Below are positions 33,460 to 42,409 of a DNA stretch of 64,000 nucleotides, piece by piece. The first letter of the stretch is position 1, and each line of letters begins with the position of its first letter. Location: contig NZ_CP011509.1 in the NCBI RefSeq assembly GCF_001027285.1, positions 3,604,501 to 3,668,500 of the forward strand, in the 5' to 3' direction. Both the position numbers and the translations under genes were made by a program. Source of the stretch: Archangium gephyra (GTDB lineage: Bacteria; Myxococcota; Myxococcia; Myxococcales; Myxococcaceae). The notes beneath the pieces are model-generated. The model was not told the origin of the DNA. It saw nothing but the letters and a program-made list of their open reading frames with translations, and did not search any database.

Positions 33460-33557
33460 GTCACGTCTCCTTGGGGCGGCCCGGCCCGGGCCTCGTGGGA
33501 GGCGCTCGGACCGGGCTCATGGCCCTGGGGACGCGGGCGGACGGTGCTTCCTGACGC

Positions 33558-34511
33558 TCAGTGGTCGCCGTAGCGCTTCTCGCCGGCCTCCACGCGCACC
33601 TTCAGCCGGTTCTGCGGCGGAGGCAGCGGGCACGTCGCGTAGGGCGAGAAGGCGCACGGGGGGTTGTAGGCCCGGTTGAAATCCAGCACCACCTTCCCGT
33701 CCTTGGGCGGGTCCGCGTACAGGAAGCGCCCCGCACCGTAGGAGTCCGTGCGGTTGGTCAGGTCCCCGAAGATGATGAAGAGCGGCTCCGTGCTGCTCTC
33801 CTGGACCGGCTCCAACCGGTACTCCTCGCCCTGGAGCGTGAAGACGATGGTGCCCGGCGACGTCATCTCCTCCACCGTGCCGAGCACGTTGGGCACCGGC
33901 ACCTTGCGCGGGTTGGCCGCCGGCTCGAAACGGCCCTCCACTCGCCAGGCGGCGCTCACCGGCCAGGTGGGGATGCCGTGGAACTGCTTGCGAGCGGGGG
34001 CCTCCGCGTCCTTCACCCGGATGCCCAGCCGCTCTCCCCGGCGGATGAGGTAGAAGCGCAGCGAGCCCAGCGCGAGCACGTCCTGGTCGCCCTCGCTGGC
34101 GCCCAGCTCCCCTCCCGTGAAGGGCTGGCCCGCCCGGGTGAGGGAGAGTCCCGGCTGGACGCTCAGCGTCACCGTGCCGCCCTTGCGCGTGAGCGTGCCC
34201 AGGTGGGCCGGCGTCCCGGTGGGGAAGACGACCTCGTTGTCCTCGGCGGACCCCACGCGGTTGTCTCCCTCCTTCAGCCAGTGCAGGCCCACGAGGCTGA
34301 GCCAGCCGTCCTCGGACGTGAGGTTGGCGAGGCGCTTCTGGTGCCAGGCGCGCGTCTCGGCCTCGAGGTCGAACGGCTTCGCTTCGGTGGGCTTCGCTTC
34401 GGCGGGCTTCTTCTGGGCGGGCTTGTTCATGGCGGGTCTGGACGGGGGCGCGGCGGCCGTGGGCGTCGCGAGCGCCAGCGTCGACAGGGTGAGCAGACGT
34501 GCAATGCGCAT
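33558..34511 (-). CDS. DUF1684 family protein with signal peptide
   Basis: 317 residues. MRIARLLTLSTLALATPTAAA is a cleavable signal, then a Lys/Pro/Ala linker with short AKPTEAKP repeats. The domain begins AWHQKRLANLTSEDGWLSLVG and ends FNRAYNPPCAFSPYATCPLPPP, both hallmarks of DUF1684. Two Cys in that end motif are conserved in the family. Biochemical role unknown; the protein is periplasmic or secreted. Confidence 0.88.
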   Translation of the reverse strand: MRIARLLTLSTLALATPTAAAPPSRPAMNKPAQKKPAEAKPTEAKPFDLEAETRAWHQKRLANLTSEDGWLSLVGLHWLKEGDNRVGSAEDNEVVFPTGTPAHLGTLTRKGGTVTLSVQPGLSLTRAGQPFTGGELGASEGDQDVLALGSLRFYLIRRGERLGIRVKDAEAPARKQFHGIPTWPVSAAWRVEGRFEPAANPRKVPVPNVLGTVEEMTSPGTIVFTLQGEEYRLEPVQESSTEPLFIIFGDLTNRTDSYGAGRFLYADPPKDGKVVLDFNRAYNPPCAFSPYATCPLPPPQNRLKVRVEAGEKRYGDH

Positions 34512-34596
34512 GGCCCGACCATGACAAGACCTTCGGGGCCCGTCCACCACCTGGGAGGCGGGGGAGCGAGGAGGCGCGCGGGGAGCCCTCGCGGGA

Positions 34597-35091
34597 TTAG
34601 CGGCGGCCCGTGGCGCGCTTGGCGGTGCGCTTGGCGGCGGCGGGGGCGCGCTTGGCGGCGGCCGGAGCACGCCGGGAGGCGGTGCCCGTCTTCGCGGCGG
34701 CGCGCTTGGCCAGGGTCTTCCGGGCCGGGCCGGCCTTCTTGGTGGGGCCCTTCTTCTGATCCGCCGAGGGCTTGCGGCCTCCGGCCTTGGGCGCGGTGTC
34801 CCAGCCCTCCTTCGCGCGGAAGGTCTTGCTGGTGGCGCGGGTGTTCTTGGCGCGTGCGGCCTTCTTCGCCGGAGCCGGACGCTTCTTCTCCGGCTTGCGC
34901 CTGGCGACGGTGCGGCCCTTGGCGGCGGGCCCCGGCGGACCCGACTTGCCCAGCTTGCGGCGGCCACCGGCCTCCCCCGTGGGCGTCACGGACGCGGGGG
35001 CCTGCTCCGGTGGGTTGGCGGTGGGGGCGAGCATCTCGGCGGTGTTCTCGTGCTCCGCTTCCTGCGGCGGGCGTTGCGATTCGTTCGACAT
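34597..35091 (-). CDS. Histone H1-like basic protein
   Basis: 164 residues. The first ~50 are acidic and Pro-rich; the rest is Lys/Ala/Pro repeats (KKAARAKN, AAAKRAPAAAKRTAKRA) like the C-terminal tail of eukaryotic H1. Such proteins bind DNA without sequence choice and are common in myxobacteria. AAGGAGGAG stands before the ATG at 35091. Low-complexity composition makes homology claims weak beyond this class. Confidence 0.82.
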   Translation of the reverse strand: MSNESQRPPQEAEHENTAEMLAPTANPPEQAPASVTPTGEAGGRRKLGKSGPPGPAAKGRTVARRKPEKKRPAPAKKAARAKNTRATSKTFRAKEGWDTAPKAGGRKPSADQKKGPTKKAGPARKTLAKRAAAKTGTASRRAPAAAKRAPAAAKRTAKRATGRR

Positions 35092-35528
35092 GCGGTGCTC
35101 CTCCTTGAGAGCGTTCCAAGCGTAGCCACTGGGTGTCAGTGCCCAAGCGTTGGATGGGCGAAGTGAGCTCCACCCGACGAAATGCGTAAGCATCGCGCGG
35201 CGATGATGCTCGAAAGCGCGGAGGTGCAACGCGAAGGCGCGCGATGCGCGGGGGCTTCGCGCCACGCGCCCGGGTGCACGCAGTGGCGTGTGGACGCGAT
35301 GACGTGAGACGCGTCGCTTCGAACCGCTGAAGCGCGAGAGACGTTGGCGCGGAGCGGAGGCTTCGGGGCCTGCGCATTCCCGGAGGCTCCGACAAGCAGG
35401 ACGCCTCCTCGTCCGCCCCTCCCCGGAGGACGTGCGTTGCTCGGGGGCGGAGCATGCAGGAGTCCGGTGGGGCGGGTTGTCGGCCGGGCGATGCGCCCCA
35501 AGCTTTCCAGGACGACGAGGAGGATGTC
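35092..35528. other. Intergenic region, ~440 bp
   Basis: Between divergently oriented genes. Open frames here lack coding character. No clear promoter, RNA or repeat could be made out by eye, although regulatory sites for both neighbours should lie here. Confidence 0.5.
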
Positions 35529-36188
35529 ATGGACATGCGCGTACATGAGCTGCACCCGACGTTGATCCACGCGCCGTTGGCGTTGCTGCCGTCCACGGTG
35601 GTGGTGGACCTGACGGCGGCGCTCACCGGCAACCGGAGGCTGGACGACGCGGCGCGGACGCTGTGGTGGGCCACGGCGGCGAGCGGGCTGCTGGCCGGCT
35701 TCGCCGGGATGGCCGCCTCGCAGGAGGTGAAGGCGGACCGGCACTCGCGCGACATGATGTTCCTGCACGGCCTGGGCAACGTGGGCATCGTGCTGGGGGC
35801 CTTTGGCGTGGCCGCGTGGCGCACCGGGCACCGCTCGTCGCTGTTCTCCAGCTTCGTGGGGCTGGGCGCGTTCGCCATGGCGGCCTACACCGGCTGGCTG
35901 GGCGGCGAGATGGTCTACACGCACGGCGTGGGCGTGAAGGAGCTGACCATGAAGGGCGAGGAGCTGGACCAGCTCAGCCCCTCGCTGGCTTCGCGCCAGG
36001 CGCCCGCCCGGCTGCTGCGCGATGCGGTGAAGGGCCTCGGGTGGCTGCTGGGCCGCGCCCGCCAGGTCTTCTCCGGCCGCGAGCAGCTCGACCCCAGCGC
36101 GTTTGGCGTGACGGCCATCGAACAGAAGCTGGAGCCCCAACCCGCGGCCGAGCCGGGGGAGTCCCGTCCCGAGCTCCGTCCGGTGTAG
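35529..36188 (+). CDS. DUF2231 membrane protein
   Basis: 219 residues. MRVHELHPTLIHAPLALLPSTVVVDL is the start of DUF2231 (heme-binding-like HPxxxHxPI pattern). Four membrane helices follow: TLWWATAASGLLAGFAGMAA, GLGNVGIVLGAFGVAAW, LFSSFVGLGAFAMAAYTGWLGG and the first one. The C-terminal ~70 residues are cytoplasmic and polar. GAGGAGG precedes the ATG at 35529 by five bases. Function unknown; related proteins are proposed redox or respiratory membrane proteins. Confidence 0.85.
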   Translation: MDMRVHELHPTLIHAPLALLPSTVVVDLTAALTGNRRLDDAARTLWWATAASGLLAGFAGMAASQEVKADRHSRDMMFLHGLGNVGIVLGAFGVAAWRTGHRSSLFSSFVGLGAFAMAAYTGWLGGEMVYTHGVGVKELTMKGEELDQLSPSLASRQAPARLLRDAVKGLGWLLGRARQVFSGREQLDPSAFGVTAIEQKLEPQPAAEPGESRPELRPV

Positions 36189-36206
36189 CGCCGCCGTCCG
36201 GCGTGC

Positions 36207-36482
36207 TCAGTGGCCGCCCTGGTGCACCAGGGCGCGCCGCATGGCGAGGAGCATGCGCCTCACGGCGTAGCCCTCGAAGTCCTCCAGGGGATCCATGCTC
36301 GAGGGGAAGACCTCGAGCAGGTTGTCCAGGTAGAGCAGGGCGTGAGGGGCCGCTCCCGAGCCATCGCCGGGGAGCTCCTTGGCGTCCAGGGCCTCATCGA
36401 GATGGAAGGCGCCCATCACCATGCTCTGCCAGCGATCCGTCCGTCCGCCGTTGTCAGGGTTGTCCGTGCTCACGGAACCCAT
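36207..36482 (-). CDS. Small hypothetical protein, 91 residues
   Basis: Begins MGSVSTDNPDNGGRTDRW and ends RRALVHQGGH. Acidic middle (DEALDAKELPGDG), then a helix (EGYAVRRMLLAMRRAL). No domain recognised. It is divergent from the glucosidase, with only eight bases between the two starts, so their promoters must overlap the other gene. Confidence 0.62.
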   Translation of the reverse strand: MGSVSTDNPDNGGRTDRWQSMVMGAFHLDEALDAKELPGDGSGAAPHALLYLDNLLEVFPSSMDPLEDFEGYAVRRMLLAMRRALVHQGGH

Positions 36483-36490
36483 CTTAGACC

Positions 36491-38887
36491 ATGCGCCTCG
36501 AAGACCTGTCCGTTGAGCCCACCCGTGTCACCTTCTGGGGCCCGCGTGCCGCACTGCAGGTGAGCTGTCCCCTGCCCGGAGTGTTGCGGCTACGACATCT
36601 GCCCGTCTTCCAGCACACCGCGCTCGGGCCTCGCGAGCTGCCGGTCAAACAGTCCTGGGCCGTGGTGGAGCACCCGGAGCTGCCGCTCTCGGTCCGCCGC
36701 GAGGAGCAGGGCGGTGTGGCGGTGGTGGTGACGGAGGCGCTCTCGCTGGAGGTGTCGCTGGCCCGGGGCACGTGGCGCCTGCTCGACGCCGCCGGCCGGG
36801 AGCTCGCCCGGTGCGAGGCGTTCTCCGGCGAGGTCATGCCGGACTACCCCGTGGACCGTTTCCGCTCGCGGCTGGCCCTGCACGCGCCCCCGGAGGAGGC
36901 CTGGCTGGGTTTCGGCGAGAAGGTGGGGGCGCTCGACAAGCGCGGCATGCACTTCGTCTTCTGGAACACGGACGTGATGCCGCACCACCCGGACACGGAT
37001 CCGCTGTATCAGTCCATTCCCTTCTGCCTCGGCCTGCGCGAGGGGCTCGCGTGGGGCTTCTTCCTCGACGAGTCGTGGCGCCTGGAGGTGGACGTGGGCG
37101 CCGAGGACGCCTCGCTCGTGCAGTGGGAGTCCTCCGGGCCCGAGCTGGACACCTATCTCTTCGCCGGGCCGATGCCCGAAGACGTGGTGCGCCGCTACAC
37201 CGCGCTCACCGGGCGTCCCCCGCTGCCGCCGCTGTGGAGTCTGGGCGCGCAGCAGTCCCGCTGGGGCTACGAGAACGCGGGGGACATCCGCTCCGTCATC
37301 CACGGCTACCGGGCCCATGGCCTGCCGCTGGACTGCGTGTACCTCGATATCGACTACATGGAGGGCTACAAGGTCTGGACGTGGGACCGCACCCGCTACC
37401 CGGACCCCGCGGGCCTGGCGCGCGAGGCGGCCGCGCGGGGCGTGAAGCTCGTCACCATCATCGACCCGGCGGTGAAGGCCGAGCCGGGCTACCGCGTCTA
37501 TGACGAGGCGCTCGCGCGGGACTTCCTGGTGCGCAACGACCGGGGCAGCGTGCTGATCGGCGAGGTGTGGCCCAAGCCCGCCACCTTCCCGGACTTCACA
37601 CGCGAGGAGGTGCGCACGTGGTGGGGCCGGTGGCACCAGGGCTTCCTGGAGGCGGGCATCGCCGGCGTCTGGAACGACATGAACGAGCCGGCCTGCTTCT
37701 CGCTGCAGAATGGACGGGAGACCTTCGACATCCGGACGGCCCCGGCGGTGCACCTGGGGAAGGTGGAGGGGCCCACGCTGCCGCATGACGCGCGGCATGG
37801 ACACAGGCGCCACCTGGAGGTGCACAACGTGTACGCGCTCGGCATGGCGCGGGCGGCGTACGAGGGGATGCGCGAGCTGGCCCCCGAGCGGAGGCCCTTC
37901 ATCCTGACGCGCGCGGGCTCGGCCGGCATCCAGCGCTACGCGGCGGTGTGGACGGGGGACAACTCCAGCTACTGGGCACACCTGGAGCTCTCGCTCACCA
38001 TGTTGCTGGGGCTGGGCCTGTCCGGTGTGTCCTTCGCGGGCGTGGACGTGCCCGGTTTCCTCAGCCGTGCGAACGGGGAGCTGCTGGTGCGCTGGACGCA
38101 GGTGGGGACCTTCTACCCGTTGATGCGCAACCACTCGGGAAAGGGCACGCCTCCGCAGGAGCCCTGGCGCTTCGGCGAGCCGTATCTGTCCCTCACGCGC
38201 GAGTGCCTGGAGCGGCGCTACCGGTTGCTGCCCACGCTCTACACGCTGTCACATGAGGCCTCCGTGGAGGGATTGCCGGTGCTGCGCCCGCTCGTCATGT
38301 ACGCACCGGGAGACGAGGAGGCGCTGCGTGTGGATGATGCGTTCCTCTTCGGGAAGGACCTGCTCGTGGCTCCGGTGGTGCGCCAGGGCCAGACGCGGCG
38401 GTTGGTGTACCTGCCCGAGGGGCGGTGGCTGCCACTCTTCAACCTGGGGACGCCGGGAGAGGTGCTTGAGGGCGGACAACATGTCATCGCCGTGGCGCCG
38501 CTGGGCACGGTGCCGCTGTGGTTGCGGGCGGGAGGCGCGTTGGCCCTCACCGAGCCCGCGTTGCACACCACCTCGGCCAACTGGTCCCAGCTGACGTGGC
38601 ATGTGCATGTGGCGGAGCGGGTGGAGGCGCGGCTGTACGAGGACGCGGGTGAGGGCTACGGCGAGTCGCGGCTCACCCGGTTGCGCGGAGAGCGGGTAGG
38701 GGAGCGTTTCGTGTTGGAGCGGAGCACGGAGGGCTCGCTGCCGCTGGCTCGGGACACAGAGACGTTGCGTCTCTATGGGTTGTCGGCACCGCGTGAAGTG
38801 GTGGGCGCACGGGAGCACCGCATGCGGGACGGAGTGCTGGAACTCACGGTGGATGCCGGGTGGCGGCGAGTGGAGGTCCTGCTCTGA
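36491..38887 (+). CDS. Glycoside hydrolase family 31 alpha-glucosidase
   Basis: 798 residues, no signal peptide. Family 31 marks: GEKVGALDKRG, an N-terminal galactose-mutarotase-like part, then the barrel with LDIDYM, nucleophile WNDMNEP (D396), acid/base WTGDNSS (D490), and GVDVPGF. The C-terminal beta-sandwich carries FGKDLLVAPVV and LWLRAGG. It would hydrolyse alpha-glucosidic bonds in maltooligosaccharides or related glycans in the cytoplasm. The start at ATG 36491 is compact against the divergent small gene. Confidence 0.93.
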   Translation: MRLEDLSVEPTRVTFWGPRAALQVSCPLPGVLRLRHLPVFQHTALGPRELPVKQSWAVVEHPELPLSVRREEQGGVAVVVTEALSLEVSLARGTWRLLDAAGRELARCEAFSGEVMPDYPVDRFRSRLALHAPPEEAWLGFGEKVGALDKRGMHFVFWNTDVMPHHPDTDPLYQSIPFCLGLREGLAWGFFLDESWRLEVDVGAEDASLVQWESSGPELDTYLFAGPMPEDVVRRYTALTGRPPLPPLWSLGAQQSRWGYENAGDIRSVIHGYRAHGLPLDCVYLDIDYMEGYKVWTWDRTRYPDPAGLAREAAARGVKLVTIIDPAVKAEPGYRVYDEALARDFLVRNDRGSVLIGEVWPKPATFPDFTREEVRTWWGRWHQGFLEAGIAGVWNDMNEPACFSLQNGRETFDIRTAPAVHLGKVEGPTLPHDARHGHRRHLEVHNVYALGMARAAYEGMRELAPERRPFILTRAGSAGIQRYAAVWTGDNSSYWAHLELSLTMLLGLGLSGVSFAGVDVPGFLSRANGELLVRWTQVGTFYPLMRNHSGKGTPPQEPWRFGEPYLSLTRECLERRYRLLPTLYTLSHEASVEGLPVLRPLVMYAPGDEEALRVDDAFLFGKDLLVAPVVRQGQTRRLVYLPEGRWLPLFNLGTPGEVLEGGQHVIAVAPLGTVPLWLRAGGALALTEPALHTTSANWSQLTWHVHVAERVEARLYEDAGEGYGESRLTRLRGERVGERFVLERSTEGSLPLARDTETLRLYGLSAPREVVGAREHRMRDGVLELTVDAGWRRVEVLL

Positions 38888-38913
38888 TTCTTTTCAGGGA
38901 GATGACCCATGTT

Positions 38914-38946
38914 CCCTCTCCCTTCGGGAGAGGGTCAGGGTGAGGG
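38914..38946. repeat. REP-like palindromic element, copy 1 (inverted)
   Basis: CCCTCTCCCTTCGGGAGAGGG plus an adjoining GTGAGGG. Same core as copies 2 and 3, in the opposite orientation. It sits directly behind the glucosidase stop and would form a hairpin at the 3' end of that transcript. Confidence 0.75.
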
Positions 38947-39005
38947 TGCCCGGACCCGTTCTCCAACTCGTGGTCCTCACTGTGGACAGTGGGTTCAACC
39001 CGGGT

Positions 39006-39413
39006 TCACCCGATACCCTCACCCCGTCCCTCTCCCGGGGGGAGAGGGGATGGTGTGTCCCGAGCGTGCATTCCAGAGTCCGCCCGGAGGCGCCTGGCCC
39101 ATATGGGCTCCTGCGTCACACGCACGTCCCGGCCGTCCTCGCGCACCACCATGCCGTCCGGCGCCACCACCGAGAAGCGCACTGGCCTCCCGAGTGCCTC
39201 GGTGAGCGCCGCCATCGTCGTCTCGTCCTCGGCGCTGAAGCCCAGTGGCCCTACCGGGTGGCTGTGAGCGATCTCCTCCAGCTCCCCGCGCAGCCGCCAG
39301 ATGGCCTCCCAGCGCGCACGCGAGTCCGGCAGCCACACCGGGCTGTCCGAGGCATCGCTCCACAGCACCGTCCCGTCCCGTCCAATGAGCAGACAGACCT
39401 CACGCGGCTTCAT
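39006..39413 (-). CDS. JAB/MPN (JAMM) domain metalloprotease-like protein
   Basis: 135 residues. GELEEIAHSHPVGPLGFSAED is the JAMM zinc site, H-x-H-P-x-G with downstream Ser and Asp; a Glu (E in EAIWRLRGELEE region) is available as the base. Bacterial JAMM proteins remove ubiquitin-like or sulfur-carrier tags or cut other isopeptides. The last ~15 residues are read through a REP-like repeat (39016-39049), so the tail is probably a late addition. It is downstream of the coiled-coil and vWA genes on the same strand, with REP elements on both sides. Confidence 0.82.
   Translation of the reverse strand: MKPREVCLLIGRDGTVLWSDASDSPVWLPDSRARWEAIWRLRGELEEIAHSHPVGPLGFSAEDETTMAALTEALGRPVRFSVVAPDGMVVREDGRDVRVTQEPIWARRLRADSGMHARDTPSPLPPGEGRGEGIG
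39016..39049. repeat. REP-like palindromic element, copy 2
   Basis: CCCTCACCCC, then CCCTCTCCC and GGGGAGAGGG forming a hairpin. It lies inside the 3' end of the JAMM gene, where it encodes the Pro/Gly/Glu-rich tail. Confidence 0.8.
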
Positions 39414-39420
39414 GGGAAGA

Positions 39421-39455
39421 CCCTCACCCCCGCCCCTCTCCCAGGGGGAGAGGGG
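39421..39455. repeat. REP-like palindromic element, copy 3
   Basis: Same build and orientation as copy 2 with few differences. It separates the JAMM gene from the coiled-coil gene; as RNA it could stop or stabilise the transcript between them. Confidence 0.8.
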
Positions 39456-39459
39456 AGTC

Positions 39460-40458
39460 TCAAGCGTGCCGGGTGATGACCAGCACGTCGTCCTCGATGG
39501 CCTCGCGGATGACCGACGGCAGGCTCTCCAGGTTCACCTGCCGGTCCGACCCCGCGAGGCAGATGCCCGCGTCCACCACCTGCAAGCTGTCCGCCTCGAC
39601 GATGCTGATGAAGCGCTCGCCCATGAAGCCGAACGTCACCTCGAGCCGCTCGCCTCCCAGCCGCCGCGAGTCGAGCAGCCGCGCTCCCGCCGACTCCAAC
39701 GCCCGCTCCACCCGCGTGACACCGTGGGCCTGCCGCTCCAGGTGACGTGGACGGGCCCGCAGCCGCGCCAGCTCCGCGTCCAGCCGCGCCGCCTCCTCCA
39801 CCCGCCGCCTCTGTGCCTCCAGCGCCAGCAGCCGCGTCTCCACCGCCCGCACGTGGGCCTCGCGCTCGGACGCCAGCGCCCGCAGCCGCGCCTCCGCCGC
39901 GGGACGGCCTCCCTCGGACACGGACAGCACCTGCCCACGCACTTCAACCGGGGAGAAGCGGATGCCGAGCGCGCGCGAAGCACCTTCCAGCACCGCGTAG
40001 CCAAAGGCCGCCCGCAGCGAGGCCGGCACCGCCTTCACCTCCGCGAGCGTCCGGCCCTCCTCCAACATGAGCCGCGCCGTGCCCTCGGCCTCGCCCTCGA
40101 ACTCGACCTCCTCGAAGACGAGCGAGCCGTCATGCCAGCGCCGGGTGCGCACCGGCGAGAAGCGCGGGGGCTCCTCCTCGGGGAGCAGGTGCACCGGCTC
40201 GGCCACCGCGCCCTCGCGCACCAGGCGCGTGCCCCACAGATGTCCACGAACGAGCGGGAGCCCGTCGAGCCCTTCCGGCCCGGCCGGCTCCCGCGCGGTG
40301 GCGGTGCGCCCCTGCACGTCGAAGCGCCACCAGCCCGGAGCGGGCGGCGTGGACACCCGGAGGCGCCGCGAGGGCGCATCGACGGACGCCCCACCGAAGT
40401 AGGGCAGTACCGCCGACTCCACCTTCCCGAGGAACTTCCGGTAGTCCACGACACCCAC
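39460..40458 (-). CDS. Coiled-coil protein of unknown function in vWA-JAMM operon
   Basis: 332 residues. The first ~150 residues are beta-rich (GWWRFDVQGRTA, FEEVEFEGEAEGTARL). Residues ~185-250 form a long Arg/Glu/Ala coiled coil (RLRALASEREAHVRAVETRL and on). The C-terminal ~80 residues (GGERLEVTFGFMGERFISIVE, then VVDAGICLAG) form another alpha/beta piece, ending in DVLVITRHA. No family recognised. It starts seven bases behind the vWA gene, so the two are translated from one message. Confidence 0.78.
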   Translation of the reverse strand: MGVVDYRKFLGKVESAVLPYFGGASVDAPSRRLRVSTPPAPGWWRFDVQGRTATAREPAGPEGLDGLPLVRGHLWGTRLVREGAVAEPVHLLPEEEPPRFSPVRTRRWHDGSLVFEEVEFEGEAEGTARLMLEEGRTLAEVKAVPASLRAAFGYAVLEGASRALGIRFSPVEVRGQVLSVSEGGRPAAEARLRALASEREAHVRAVETRLLALEAQRRRVEEAARLDAELARLRARPRHLERQAHGVTRVERALESAGARLLDSRRLGGERLEVTFGFMGERFISIVEADSLQVVDAGICLAGSDRQVNLESLPSVIREAIEDDVLVITRHA

Positions 40459-40465
40459 TCCTCTC

Positions 40466-42237
40466 TCACGCCACCTTCAGCAGCGGCGTGCGCATCACCC
40501 GCTCGACCCAGCCGGACTGGCTGGCCCCAACCGACGTCGGCGCGTCCATCAGCGCCTTCAGCACGCGGGGGACCTGGTACGGGTCCTCGAACTGGTCCAC
40601 CGACACCTCACTGAACGGCACCTTCATCTGCCCCGCGCACGTGCGCACGGTGTTGCCCCGGTTGGCGGCGCTGGCCACACTCACCAGCATCGCCATGGCG
40701 GCCACGGTGTAGCCGCACTCGCGGAAGGCCCGGGCGAACTGGTCACCCGCCTCACCCGCCTCGTCACCCACGACGATGCAGATGAGCTTCGCCTCCTCGG
40801 GCACCCGCATCCCCGCCCGGTGCAACGCATGCACACCGGCCGCGTGCGTCGTGCCGCCCGACGCCTTGATGCCCTGCAGCATGTGCTGCACCGCCGCCCG
40901 GCTCGCCGCCTTGGGCTTGAGCACCGTCCCCATCGTGTCGAACGTCGCGATGTGCAGCTTCTCCATCGGGAAGCCCGCGAGGATGCGCGACAGCGCCTCC
41001 TTCGACTGCTCGATGGCACCCTCCATGGACCCGGACTTGTCGATGAGGAACATCACCCGCACGTCCATCTCCGCCGTCGCCTCCGCCACCGCCGCCTTCA
41101 CCGCGTTGTCGCTCGCCTCCTCCAGCTTCGCCTTCAGCTCCTGGCTGCGCACGTTCTTCACGATGTGGAGCGCCCGCTGGTCCGTCGCCGTCTGCACCGC
41201 CTTCTCCCACCGCGCGCGGATGGCCGCGTCGGACATCAACCCCAGCTCCTCGAGCGTGGGCGTCAGGATGCGCAAGTCACGGTCCGACAGCGAGGGCAGC
41301 AGCGCCGCCATGATGGCCGGCGTCAGGCCCAGGTCCTTGGGCAGCCGGCCCACCACCTCCTTGTAGGAGAGGCGCTCCAGCTCGATCCACTCGCAGATCT
41401 CCGCCTCCGAGAGCCCATCGAAGCGCTCCCGCTTGACGAGGTTGAGACCCTCCAGGCCCACCGAGCGGTGGCCCGCGGCCGCCTGCTTCTGCTTCCAGCC
41501 GAGCACCTCGAAGAAGGCCTGCGTCACCGGCTTGTAACCGGCCTTGCGGGCAATCCTCTTCAGCGTCTCCTTGTAGCCGGCCTTCACCAGGCCCTGGAGC
41601 ATGGGCAGGTTCTGCTCACGCAGCCGCAGCCACTTCGTCGCCACGCTCTTCCAGCGGCCCAGCGGCGCCTTGCGGGACGCGGGGTCACCGAAACCGGCCT
41701 CGCGGTTGAGGCGGGCGATCTCCGGCGTCTCGAGCAACTCGGCCACCCGCAGCACCGCCTTGGGCGTGAGCATGCGCGTGGACTTGCGCTCGTAGTGGAG
41801 GATCATCGCCTCACCGATGACGCGGAAGTCATCGTCGAGGAACGCGATGGCGCCGTCGTCCTCGCGCACGGGCTGGCCGGAGTGGCTCTGCACGAGCATC
41901 AGCGCGCACGTGGCCACCTTCAGGTCACGCCAGTCCGTCTGCGTGAGCGCGTAGGACGCGAAGTGCGCCATCAGGTCCGTGTTGAGCCGGTAGATGTCCA
42001 GCAGCTGGCGGTAGAGCTTCACCGCGGCGGGCACGAAGAGGCCGGGCTTCACCGGGGTGGAGCGGCGCACGAGCTCCGGGCTGGCGCCCTGGGCCGCATG
42101 CCAGACGCCGTTCACGTCCAGACCCGGGCGGTTGTGCCACAGGTGGGCGGAGCCCCGAGGACCAGGTCCAGGAGCTTCTCCGCCGGGCCGCGCTGGGCCT
42201 CGGGGAGCGTGGGGGTGGTCTGGTTGTGCGTCGTCAT
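40466..42237 (-). CDS. vWA-domain protein with helical N-terminal half, frameshifted near 42153-42156
   Basis: After repair about 590 residues. The ATG at 42237 has a strong GGAGGGG site, but its frame stops at 42112. The rest, beginning GSAHLWHNRPGLDVNGVWHA in the next frame, runs to 40466; one more base in the four-C run (plus strand) at 42153-42156 joins them. The N-terminal ~350 residues are helical repeats with RKAGYKPVTQAFFEVLG. The C-terminal ~200 are a vWA domain with MIDAS DKSGS and later TGG-like SGGTTHAAG and GDEAGEAG. Helical repeats plus vWA is also the build of Ro60/TROVE proteins, though I cannot assign TROVE by motif. Head of an operon with the coiled-coil and JAMM genes. Confidence 0.8.
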
Positions 42238-42303
42238 GTGCTGCCCCTCCAGGAAAGGTCGCGCCCGAGTGACCTGGCCATTGTCTTGACTTTGGTGGTC
42301 AGG

Positions 42304-42322
42304 ATTGACGTGTGAGGTCAAT
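42304..42322. promoter_or_regulatory. Inverted repeat ATTGAC-7-GTCAAT, possible operator of the vWA operon
   Basis: Six-base arms spaced by seven bases, 67-85 bases upstream of the vWA start in a relatively AT-rich patch. Spacing and symmetry suit a dimeric repressor. The left arm on the minus strand (TTGACC) could double as a -35 element. Confidence 0.4.
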
Positions 42323-42409
42323 CAGGCGTGTTGGGCCGGGTCGGCCGGGCGCGATGTTCTCGTTCTGCCCGGATGGACGACGCGTTCCGGGGTTCCTGAC
42401 GGGGGGATT

